Below, piece after piece: positions 1 to 6,031 of a stretch of 12,986 bases of DNA (position 1 is its first letter; each line of letters starts with the position of its first letter). Source of the stretch: an uncultured Flavobacteriaceae bacterium. Lineage in GTDB: Bacteria; Bacteroidota; Bacteroidia; Flavobacteriales; Flavobacteriaceae. The position numbers were made by a program, and so were the translations under genes. A model generated the notes under the pieces. The model saw only the letters and a program-made list of their open reading frames with translations. It searched no databases and was not told the DNA's origin. The DNA is taken from NCBI GenBank assembly GCA_938018045.1, contig CALIIP010000050.1, positions 1-12,986 of the forward strand. The letters are read 5' to 3'.

Positions 1-104
1 AGACGCACATTAGAAGCACGCATACCTAATCTATCTGCCAAACGAGAAAAAACACCAAAACCATGGCGTTCAAAAAAATGTCGTATTGAGTTTACAGGTT
101 TCAT
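1..104 (-). CDS. PspC-like small membrane protein, 5' end only (cut by window edge)
   Basis: An ATG at 102-104 opens a minus-strand reading frame that runs off the window after 34 codons and shows no stop. The visible protein begins MKPVNSIRHFFERHGFGVFS and continues with RLADRLGMRASNVRL. The pattern G-V-x-x-x-L-A-D-R-L-G-M-x-x-x-x-V-R-L matches the core of the PspC domain (phage-shock protein C, usually G-V-x-x-G-L-A-x-x-x-G-I-x-x-x-x-V-R). Small stand-alone PspC-like proteins of about 70 residues, with a membrane segment after this motif, are common in Flavobacteriaceae. That membrane segment lies outside the window, so the assignment rests on the N-terminal motif alone. The gene lies 44 bp downstream of the tetR-type gene on the same strand and may be read through from it. 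A weak TATCTTG in minus orientation at 120-126 could also give it its own start. Its function here cannot be stated. Confidence 0.5.
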   Translation of the reverse strand, partial: MKPVNSIRHFFERHGFGVFSRLADRLGMRASNVR

Positions 105-148
105 CTATAAAATTTTATGCAAGATACATATTAATTTAAAAGAAAAAT

Positions 149-823
149 TTAGACCAATAACTTTTTAGTGAAAAAATGAAGCATATTTTCAACTTCAATA
201 AAATTATCATCTTTTATAGAAATATCTGTTAATTTTGGAAGGTGTTTTGCAAAGTAAATATGATTGTTAGACATTTCAAATAAATTTGTGGCTAAAGCAA
301 ATGGATATTTAAATTTAGGATTAACTTCTGATATAACTTTTGACACTGCATTTGCCAAACTCTTATAACTCCCAAAAAGGCCTTTTGAGTTTTCTTCATC
401 TACATCTTTTGTATGATAAGCCTTTCCTCCTTCAGATATAACAATATTATGGAGTTTACTTTCATTAACATAACTAACTCCTGGATTATCTTTAGGTGCA
501 GAAACAAAAGATTGAATTATTATTTTAAGTTTTACTTGAGGGTCAGAAACATTCATCGTGTTAATCATTATCAAGTAACGCACCCATTCCCAATACCAAT
601 TTACCAAAAAAAGCAACAACAAATGCTTGTTCTCAAAGTACCTATATACAGATGCTTCTGTAGAATTAATTTCTTTTGCTAATTTTTTAAAATTAAAAGT
701 TTCAAATCCAAATTCATCAATCAATAGTATACTATACTTAATAATATTCCTTCCAAGTTTTGAATCTTGGGGCTCTTTAATATACAGACCATCATTAAGT
801 GATATTTTTATTTCAACACTCAT
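149..823 (-). CDS. TetR/AcrR-family transcriptional regulator
   Basis: A 224-residue protein with the size and layout of a TetR repressor. After about 22 leading residues, residues 24-70 form the three-helix DNA-binding domain. The recognisable parts are L-I-D-E-x-G-F (34-40), F-K-K-L-A-K-E-I (45-52) and the recognition helix and turn T-E-A-S-V-Y-R-Y-F-x-N-K (55-66). The rest is the helical ligand-binding and dimerisation domain, starting with a tryptophan-rich stretch (N-W-Y-W-E-W, 75-80); its ligand cannot be inferred. It is transcribed divergently from the DUF2490/carbonic anhydrase unit. The spacer holds a perfect 19-bp palindrome between opposed -7 elements, so autorepression together with repression of the divergent unit is the simplest model. 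The start ATG follows an A-rich leader without a GG-type ribosome site, as is normal in this phylum. The family call is firm; target and effector are inference or unknown. Confidence 0.9.
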   Translation of the reverse strand: MSVEIKISLNDGLYIKEPQDSKLGRNIIKYSILLIDEFGFETFNFKKLAKEINSTEASVYRYFENKHLLLLFLVNWYWEWVRYLIMINTMNVSDPQVKLKIIIQSFVSAPKDNPGVSYVNESKLHNIVISEGGKAYHTKDVDEENSKGLFGSYKSLANAVSKVISEVNPKFKYPFALATNLFEMSNNHIYFAKHLPKLTDISIKDDNFIEVENMLHFFTKKLLV

Positions 824-879
824 TTTTTATTTTTTATTTAAAAAATCACCTGAAATACGCTTTTTTTCATGGCTTACTG

Positions 880-887
880 CAAATATA
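880..887 (-). promoter_or_regulatory. -7 element of the tetR-type gene promoter
   Basis: Read on the minus strand this is TATATTTG, a perfect match to the Bacteroidota TAnnTTTG -7 consensus, 56 bp upstream of the ATG of the tetR-type gene. No clean TTTG -33 element is seen. The expected -33 region (about 907-912) falls on the edge of the 19-bp palindrome, so a repressor bound there would block this promoter. Confidence 0.55.
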
Positions 888-907
888 AAAAAGTTTTGCA
901 ATATTTT

Positions 908-926
908 ATGATAGTATTACTATCAT
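908..926. promoter_or_regulatory. Perfect 19-bp palindromic operator (O1), probable TetR-type binding site
   Basis: ATGATAGTATTACTATCAT consists of two exactly complementary 9-bp arms (ATGATAGTA and TACTATCAT) around a single central T at 917. It sits 20 bp from the tetR -7 element (880-887) and 15 bp from the divergent -7 element (942-949), so it covers the -33 regions of both. Size, symmetry and position between a tetR-type gene and its divergent neighbour are typical of TetR-family operators. That the neighbouring regulator binds it is inference. Confidence 0.8.
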
Positions 927-933
927 TTAAAAA

Positions 934-945
934 AGTATTATTATC
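934..945 (+). promoter_or_regulatory. Degenerate second operator copy (O2) over the DUF2490 -7 element
   Basis: AGTATTATTATC matches 11 of 12 bases of the O1 segment AGTATTACTATC (913-924) and lies exactly 21 bp downstream of it, two helical turns, on the same DNA face. It overlaps the -7 element at 942-949. It is less symmetrical than O1, so it would be a weaker site. The region is AT-rich, which lowers the weight of the match. Confidence 0.45.
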
Positions 946-949
946 TTTG
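942..949 (+). promoter_or_regulatory. -7 element of the DUF2490/carbonic anhydrase unit
   Basis: TATCTTTG fits TAnnTTTG perfectly and lies 44 bp before the ATG at 994. The expected -33 position, about 20 bp upstream, falls inside the palindrome (908-926), where no TTTG is present. The leader between promoter and start is A-rich and contains no evident riboswitch. Confidence 0.65.
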
Positions 950-993
950 CGTCAGTTAATAATTAAAATTATAACGAGTAAATTAAAAAAAAA

Positions 994-1671
994 ATGAAAA
1001 ATAAAACTTCTAAAATTGGTTTAATAGCATTAATAATAGCATTTATGCTTCCAAATGTTGTGCAAAGTCAAGATAGTGATTTTGGAAACTGGCTTATATA
1101 TATAGGTAATAAAAAATTGAATGATAAATGGAATATTCACAATGAAGTACAATATAGAAATTACAATGCAGTTGGTGATCTTGAGCAATTACTACTTCGA
1201 ACAGGTTTAGGGTACACATTTAATGACAACAAAAATAATATACTTCTTGGATATGGATATATTTTATCAGAAAATTATATTGGTGATACTGATGATAAAT
1301 TTTCGGTAAACGAACATAGAATCTATCAACAATTCACATCAAAACAAAGTGTAGGAAAAGTAAAACTCAGCCATAGATATAGATTTGAACAACGCTTTGT
1401 AGAAAGTGATTTTAGAATGCGTTTTAGATACTTTTTAGGGTTAAATATTCCTTTAAAAACAAATGAAGATGGTAAGAAAGACATTTATCTTTCTGCATAC
1501 AACGAAATATTTTTAAACACTGAATCATCAGTATTTGATAGAAATAGAGTATACGGAGGTTTAGGATATAAATTCAATAAAGACATAAGAATTGAGGCAG
1601 GATATATGAATCAATTCTTTGAAAACAGTGGACGTGATCAATTTAATATAATAACTTTTATTAACTTTTAA
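994..1671 (+). CDS. DUF2490-family outer-membrane beta-barrel protein
   Basis: A 225-residue exported protein. Residues 1-25 are a Sec signal peptide (basic start, hydrophobic core G-L-I-A-L-I-I-A-F-M-L, probable cleavage V-Q-S/Q). The mature part begins D-F-G-N-W-L and is made of alternating amphipathic strands rich in Tyr, Phe, Arg and Asn, such as W-N-I-H-N-E-V-Q-Y-R-N-Y and R-M-R-F-R-Y-F. It ends in Phe, as outer-membrane barrels usually do. This agrees with DUF2490, a family of small predicted barrels of unknown function in Gram-negative bacteria. The start ATG follows a run of A residues. The carbonic anhydrase gene begins 11 bp after the stop, so the two are almost certainly co-transcribed from the promoter at 942-949. 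A role as a pore or anchor partner of the lipoprotein enzyme is only an idea. Confidence 0.85.
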   Translation: MKNKTSKIGLIALIIAFMLPNVVQSQDSDFGNWLIYIGNKKLNDKWNIHNEVQYRNYNAVGDLEQLLLRTGLGYTFNDNKNNILLGYGYILSENYIGDTDDKFSVNEHRIYQQFTSKQSVGKVKLSHRYRFEQRFVESDFRMRFRYFLGLNIPLKTNEDGKKDIYLSAYNEIFLNTESSVFDRNRVYGGLGYKFNKDIRIEAGYMNQFFENSGRDQFNIITFINF

Positions 1672-1682
1672 AATTAAGAAAA

Positions 1683-2429
1683 ATGAAAAGAGGAATTAAA
1701 CTTACAGCACTTTCAGTAATGATGTTGGCTTTTATTGCCTGCAATGATGAGAAAAAATCTACTACAGAAGTAGATACAGCAACTATGGATAAACCAACAG
1801 TTGGACTTATAGAAGACGTATTAACAAAAGAGCAGCAAGATGCTTTATCGCCAGATAAAGTAATAGATATGCTTAAAAAGGGAAACGAGAGGTTTACAAA
1901 TAACACATTAACAGCTAGAGATCATTCAGCACAAGTAAGAAAAAGTACTTTATCTCAATATCCAAAGGCAATCGTATTATCTTGTGTAGATAGTAGAGTT
2001 CCTGTTGAAGATGTTTTTGACAGAGGTATAGGTGATTTATTTGTAGCACGTGTTGCAGGAAATTTTGTAAATGAAGATATCTTAGGAAGCATGGAATTTG
2101 CTTGTAAAGTATCTGGATCAAAAGTAGTTTTAGTAATGGGTCATGAGCATTGTGGTGCTGTAAAAGCAGCAGTTGATGATGTAAAATTAGGAAACATTAC
2201 ACCAATGCTTCAAAAAATAAGACCTGCAGTAGAAAGTGTTGTGTATGATGGAGATAGGACTTCAAAAAATCAAGAGTTTGTTCATATGGCTTGTGAAAGC
2301 AATGTAAATAATACTATGGAACAAATTAGATTAAACAGTCCTATTCTTAAGGAAATGGAAGAAAAAGGAGAAATAAAAATCGTTGGTGCTATTTATGATA
2401 TGGATAACGGAAAAGTTGTTTTCTTATAA
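1683..2429 (+). CDS. Exported lipoprotein beta-class carbonic anhydrase
   Basis: A 248-residue beta-carbonic anhydrase, a zinc enzyme interconverting CO2 and bicarbonate. The zinc ligands are visible as C101 (in C-V-D-S-R) and H154/C157 (in G-H-E-H-C-G-A); D103 and R105 form the conserved Asp-Arg dyad, and R123-V-A-G-N is also family-typical. The N-terminus is a lipoprotein signal: M-K-R-G, a hydrophobic core, then lipobox A-F-I-A-C with the lipidated Cys at 20, so the enzyme acts outside the cytoplasm. The residues after Cys20 (N-D-E-K-K) resemble the acidic surface-export signal of flavobacterial lipoproteins, so cell-surface exposure is possible. About 40 flexible residues precede the catalytic domain. 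The gene lies 11 bp after the DUF2490 gene and is followed by a strong terminator. Enzyme class is firm; location beyond export is inference. Confidence 0.93.
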   Translation: MKRGIKLTALSVMMLAFIACNDEKKSTTEVDTATMDKPTVGLIEDVLTKEQQDALSPDKVIDMLKKGNERFTNNTLTARDHSAQVRKSTLSQYPKAIVLSCVDSRVPVEDVFDRGIGDLFVARVAGNFVNEDILGSMEFACKVSGSKVVLVMGHEHCGAVKAAVDDVKLGNITPMLQKIRPAVESVVYDGDRTSKNQEFVHMACESNVNNTMEQIRLNSPILKEMEEKGEIKIVGAIYDMDNGKVVFL

Positions 2430-2450
2430 AAAGAACTAAATATAATAGTT

Positions 2451-2482
2451 AAAGCCTCTTCTGAAATGAAGAGGCTTTTTTA
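2451..2482 (+). terminator. Strong intrinsic terminator after the carbonic anhydrase gene
   Basis: A perfect 11-bp stem (AAAGCCTCTTC at 2451-2461, GAAGAGGCTTT at 2468-2478) with the 6-nt loop TGAAAT is followed by a T-run, 21 bp after the carbonic anhydrase stop. It separates this transcript from the DUF3237 gene, which therefore needs its own promoter. Confidence 0.92.
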
Positions 2483-2539
2483 TTTTATACAAATCAATAC
2501 TTCAAAAAACTAAAACTTAAATAAACTTATATTTAAAAA

Positions 2540-2551
2540 AGTAATACTATT
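2540..2551 (+). promoter_or_regulatory. Operator-like site (O3) in the DUF3237 promoter
   Basis: AGTAATACT (2540-2548) is an odd palindrome whose reverse complement, AGTATTACT, is exactly the 9-bp core of O1 (913-921). The 11 bases AGTAATACTAT match O1 read on the other strand without a gap; over the full 19-bp operator window (2535-2553) 14 positions agree. It overlaps the -7 element at 2548-2555. A shared regulator with the DUF2490 unit is inferred, not shown. Confidence 0.5.
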
Positions 2552-2555
2552 TTCG
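2548..2555 (+). promoter_or_regulatory. -7 element of the DUF3237 gene
   Basis: TATTTTCG differs from TAnnTTTG at one position and lies 58 bp before the ATG at 2614. It is part of a 26-bp block (2531-2556) that matches the DUF2490 promoter block (925-950) at 22 positions and aligns the two -7 elements. The long leader contains a short imperfect hairpin (CGATG at 2563-2567, CATCG at 2582-2586) of doubtful meaning. Confidence 0.5.
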
Positions 2556-2613
2556 CTTATGACGATGAAGCTAATCTTAAGCATCGAAACCAATTAAAAA
2601 AAAGAAAGCAACT

Positions 2614-3054
2614 ATGAATAAAAAAATCTCTCAAGAAAATATACTTGAATATGAATTTCTTTGCGAACTCACCTCTACACTAGAAAAACCAATAAAAGTT
2701 GGTGAAACTCCATTTGGAGATCGCGAAATATATCCTGTTAGTGGCGGTACTTTTGAAGGCCCAAAATTAAAAGGAAAAGTACTTGCAAATGGTGGCGATT
2801 GGATGTTGCATTTAAATGCTGCAACCTCTAAACTTGACGTACGAGCAACAATGGAAACAGAAGATGGTGAAATAATTTACAGCTATTACGAAGGGTTTAT
2901 CCATAAAAATGATGATGGTAGTTATTATTTCAGAACCAATCCAATCTTTCAAACAGGTTCAAAAAAATACGCTTGGCTTAACCATACAATTACTGTTGGC
3001 GTTGGAAAACTAATTAAGGGAGGAGTTTCTTATAAAATATATGCGATAAAGTAA
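2614..3054 (+). CDS. DUF3237-family protein (lipocalin-like barrel fold)
   Basis: A 146-residue protein without signal peptide or membrane segment, so presumably cytoplasmic. It carries the hallmarks of DUF3237: S-G-G-T-F-E-G-P-K-L-x-G-K-V (43-56), G-G-D-W (60-63), L-D-V-R-A-T-M-E-T-E-D-G (74-85) and the closing W-L-N-H-T-I-T-V-G-V-G (121-131) with a final G-G-V-S-Y-K-I-Y. The family folds as a small beta-barrel resembling lipocalins and is uncharacterised; binding of a small hydrophobic molecule is a guess from the fold. It is transcribed alone, after the carbonic anhydrase terminator, from a promoter that shares operator-like sequence with the divergent tetR/DUF2490 spacer. This suggests it belongs to the same regulon. 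Family assignment is good; function is unknown. Confidence 0.85.
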   Translation: MNKKISQENILEYEFLCELTSTLEKPIKVGETPFGDREIYPVSGGTFEGPKLKGKVLANGGDWMLHLNAATSKLDVRATMETEDGEIIYSYYEGFIHKNDDGSYYFRTNPIFQTGSKKYAWLNHTITVGVGKLIKGGVSYKIYAIK

Positions 3055-3125
3055 ATTGCTGCTTTCAAGATTATTGACATCTTTTAAATAACCAAGCCAA
3101 CACCTAAATTCTCAATTCAATTCTG

Positions 3126-3133
3126 TAACTTTG
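3126..3133 (+). promoter_or_regulatory. -7 element of the uvrA promoter
   Basis: TAACTTTG is a perfect TAnnTTTG match, ending 16 bp before the uvrA ATG, which gives a very short leader. No TTTG is found at the usual -33 distance, and no LexA-type palindrome is evident in the 95-bp spacer. Confidence 0.65.
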
Positions 3134-3149
3134 CGTTTTCCATAATTTT

Positions 3150-5975
3150 ATGTCAAAACAGCAAGAATATATTGAAGTTTTAGGAGCACGTGTTCATAAT
3201 TTAAAGAACATTGATGTGCGAATTCCTCGTGAAAAACTAGTAGTAATTACAGGTTTGAGTGGTAGCGGAAAATCTTCGCTGGCTTTTGATACAATTTATG
3301 CCGAAGGACAGCGACGATATATAGAAACTTTTTCAGCCTACGCAAGGCAATTTCTTGGAGGTCTTGAACGTCCAGATGTTGATAAAATTGATGGTCTTTC
3401 TCCAGTTATTGCTATTGAACAAAAGACTACAAACAAGAGTCCAAGGTCAACAGTAGGTACAATTACAGAGATTTATGATTTCATGCGTTTACTATATGCG
3501 CGTGCGTCTGATGCTTATTCCTATAACACCAACGAAAAAATGGTTAGTTATAGTGATGAGCAAATTTTAAACCTAATTTTACAAGATTTTGATGGCAAGA
3601 AAGTAACTGTTTTGGCTCCTGTAGTAAAGTCTAGAAAAGGGCATTATCGTGAACTTTTTGAGCAAATAGCCAAACAAGGTTTTGTTCGAGTACGAGTTGA
3701 TGGAGTGATTCTCGAGATCGAAAAAGGAATGCGTTTAGATCGCTATAAAAATCATGATATAGAAATCGTAATTGACAGATTAAAAATAGATGCATCTGTA
3801 GAAAAGAGACTTAAAGAAAGTATTACAACGGCTTTATATTCTGGAAATAATATTTTGATGGTTCTGGATATTGATGCTGACAAACCTCGCTTTTTCAGTA
3901 GAGAATTGATGTGTCCAACAACCGGAATTGCATACCCAAACCCTGAACCAAATACGTTTTCGTTCAATTCGCCAAAAGGTGCTTGTCAAACTTGTAATGG
4001 TCTTGGAAAGGTGCATATTGTGAATCCTGAAAAAGTTATTCCCGATGATACATTATCTATCAAAAATGGTGGAATTACACCTCTTGGAGATCAAAAAAGC
4101 AGTTGGATTTTCAAACAACTACAAACTATTTCAGAACGTTTTAATTTCAAATTAAACGATCCTATTAAATCGATTCCTAAAGAAGCGATGGATATTATTT
4201 TATACGGCGGAAATGAGAAGTTTGATGTCTCATCAAAAGCAATGGGAATTACTCGAAATTATGAAATTGATTTTGAAGGGATAAATAACTTTATCGAAAG
4301 TCAATATAAAAATGCAGAATCAACATCTATAAAACGTTGGGCTAAAGGCTTTATGAACGAAGTGAATTGTACAACTTGCGAAGGTAAACGGTTAAAAAAA
4401 GAAGCCTTATACTTCAGGTTTTTAGACAAAAATATATCTGATTTAGCACAAATGGATATTACTGAATTGGCAAAATGGTTCAGCAATATCGAAAGCAAAT
4501 TATCAGAAAAGCAAAAAATAATTGGGACAGAAATTGTAAAAGAAATACGAACTAGAATTCAATTTTTGGTTGATGTCGGCCTTGATTACTTAAGAATTGA
4601 TAGAACTTCTAAATCACTTTCTGGAGGAGAAGCACAACGTATCAGATTGGCAACTCAAATTGGCTCACAATTGGTTGGTGTACTATATATTTTAGATGAA
4701 CCTAGTATTGGATTGCATCAACGAGATAATCAAAAATTAATAGATTCACTTGTAAAACTGCGAGATGTTGGTAATTCAGTGATTGTTGTTGAGCATGACA
4801 AAGATATGATTGAACATGCTGATTTTGTTTTTGATATTGGTCCTGGAGCAGGAAAACATGGAGGAGAAATTGTAAGTGAAGGAACATATGCTGAATTAAA
4901 GACTCATAAAACACTTACAGCGGATTATCTAAATGGAACTAAAAAAATTGCAATTCCGAAGAAAAGAAGAAAAGGAAACGGAAAGAAAATTATTTTAAAA
5001 GGAGCTACAGGAAATAACTTAAAAAATGTAACTGCAACTTTTCCACTCGGAAAAATGATTTGTGTTACAGGCGTTTCTGGAAGCGGAAAATCTACGTTAA
5101 TAAACGGAACTTTATATCCTATTTTAAACAAACATATTTATAGAGGTGTTAAGAAACCGATGCCTTATCAATCTATAAAAGGTTTAGAACATATCGATAA
5201 AATTATCGCTATAGATCAATCTCCTATTGGTAGAACTCCGCGTTCAAATCCTGCAACTTATACAGGTGTTTTTGGGGATATCAGAAGTATTTTTGCGAAA
5301 ATTCCTGAAGCACAAATAAGAGGTTATAAACCTGGAAGATTCTCGTTTAATGTAAAAGGAGGTCGTTGTGAAACCTGTCAAGGAGGAGGCGTTCGTGTAA
5401 TCGAAATGAACTTTTTACCAGACGTAGAAGTAGAATGTGAAACGTGCCAAGGAAAGCGATTTAACAGAGAAACTTTAGAAATAAGGCATAAAGGAAAATC
5501 AATTTCCGACATTTTAAACATGACGATAGACGAGGCTGTTTCCTTTTTTGAATACTATCCGAAAATATTTAAAAAAGTAAAAACAATTAAAGATGTTGGT
5601 TTGGGATACATCACGCTTGGTCAACAATCTACAACACTTTCTGGAGGAGAAGCTCAACGTATTAAATTGGCTTCTGAACTCTCAAAAAGAGATACAGGAA
5701 ACACTTTTTATATACTTGACGAGCCAACAACTGGACTTCATTTTGAAGACATTAGAGTTTTAATGGAAGTCCTCAATAAACTTACAGACAAAGGAAATAC
5801 TGTCTTGGTGATTGAGCATAATATGGATGTAATTAAACTTGCAGATCATATTATTGACATCGGAAAAGAAGGTGGGAAAAATGGTGGAAAAATACTTTGT
5901 GAAGGTACTCCTGAAAAAATTAAAGACAACGAAGACAGCTATACTGCACACTTCTTAAAAAAAGAGCTAATTTAG
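3150..5975 (+). CDS. uvrA: Excinuclease ABC subunit A (UvrA)
   Basis: UvrA is the damage-recognition ATPase of bacterial nucleotide excision repair; it loads UvrB at DNA lesions. At 941 residues it is the normal full length. Two ABC ATPase halves are visible: Walker A G-L-S-G-S-G-K-S at 35-42 and G-V-S-G-S-G-K-S-T at 641-649. Both halves carry the signature L-S-G-G-E-A-Q-R (the first at 490) and a Walker B ending Y-I-L-D-E-P. The third zinc module, which controls damage recognition, is intact: C740-x2-C743-x19-C763-x2-C766. A C-x2-C pair is also present at 407/410. The first zinc module has C255, C279 and C282, but Thr258 replaces the usual second cysteine. It starts with ATG after a short leader and is followed after 56 bp by the LOG gene, probably on the same transcript since no terminator is visible between them. 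Confidence 0.97.
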   Translation: MSKQQEYIEVLGARVHNLKNIDVRIPREKLVVITGLSGSGKSSLAFDTIYAEGQRRYIETFSAYARQFLGGLERPDVDKIDGLSPVIAIEQKTTNKSPRSTVGTITEIYDFMRLLYARASDAYSYNTNEKMVSYSDEQILNLILQDFDGKKVTVLAPVVKSRKGHYRELFEQIAKQGFVRVRVDGVILEIEKGMRLDRYKNHDIEIVIDRLKIDASVEKRLKESITTALYSGNNILMVLDIDADKPRFFSRELMCPTTGIAYPNPEPNTFSFNSPKGACQTCNGLGKVHIVNPEKVIPDDTLSIKNGGITPLGDQKSSWIFKQLQTISERFNFKLNDPIKSIPKEAMDIILYGGNEKFDVSSKAMGITRNYEIDFEGINNFIESQYKNAESTSIKRWAKGFMNEVNCTTCEGKRLKKEALYFRFLDKNISDLAQMDITELAKWFSNIESKLSEKQKIIGTEIVKEIRTRIQFLVDVGLDYLRIDRTSKSLSGGEAQRIRLATQIGSQLVGVLYILDEPSIGLHQRDNQKLIDSLVKLRDVGNSVIVVEHDKDMIEHADFVFDIGPGAGKHGGEIVSEGTYAELKTHKTLTADYLNGTKKIAIPKKRRKGNGKKIILKGATGNNLKNVTATFPLGKMICVTGVSGSGKSTLINGTLYPILNKHIYRGVKKPMPYQSIKGLEHIDKIIAIDQSPIGRTPRSNPATYTGVFGDIRSIFAKIPEAQIRGYKPGRFSFNVKGGRCETCQGGGVRVIEMNFLPDVEVECETCQGKRFNRETLEIRHKGKSISDILNMTIDEAVSFFEYYPKIFKKVKTIKDVGLGYITLGQQSTTLSGGEAQRIKLASELSKRDTGNTFYILDEPTTGLHFEDIRVLMEVLNKLTDKGNTVLVIEHNMDVIKLADHIIDIGKEGGKNGGKILCEGTPEKIKDNEDSYTAHFLKKELI
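4615..4651 (+). repeat. DNA copy 1 of the UvrA ABC-signature segment
   Basis: This 37-bp stretch matches 5635-5671 at 34 positions in direct orientation, 1020 bp (340 codons) apart. It encodes the ABC signature L-S-G-G-E-A-Q-R and flanking residues in the first ATPase half. The similarity reflects paralogous halves of one gene and strong selection; it is not a mobile repeat. Confidence 0.85.
5635..5671 (+). repeat. DNA copy 2 of the UvrA ABC-signature segment
   Basis: Direct-repeat partner of 4615-4651, encoding the signature of the second ATPase half. The two copies differ only at three bases and use the same codons for L-S-G-G-E-A-Q-R apart from one third-position change. Confidence 0.85.
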
Positions 5976-6031
5976 CACGTTGACTTAATTATTATTTAAG
6001 ACAGATTATCATAAAATAAAACATACTGATT

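Noticed and set aside
413..911. Two plus-strand open frames across the tetR-type gene (413-682 and 627-911)
   Set aside because: Antisense to a clear TetR-family gene, with no recognisable motif or promoter.
2517..2536. TTAAATA/TATTTAA inverted repeat upstream of the DUF3237 promoter
   Set aside because: All A/T arms in an A/T-rich spacer, expected by chance. The operator-like core next to it is the more convincing signal.
2563..2586. CGATG/CATCG inverted repeat in the DUF3237 leader, considered as a riboswitch or operator
   Set aside because: Only five pairs over a 14-nt loop; no known riboswitch features.
3067..3085. Short stem AAGAT/ATCTT with loop TATTGAC followed by TT, after the DUF3237 gene
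   Set aside because: The 5-bp AT-rich stem with a minimal T-run is too weak to call as a terminator.
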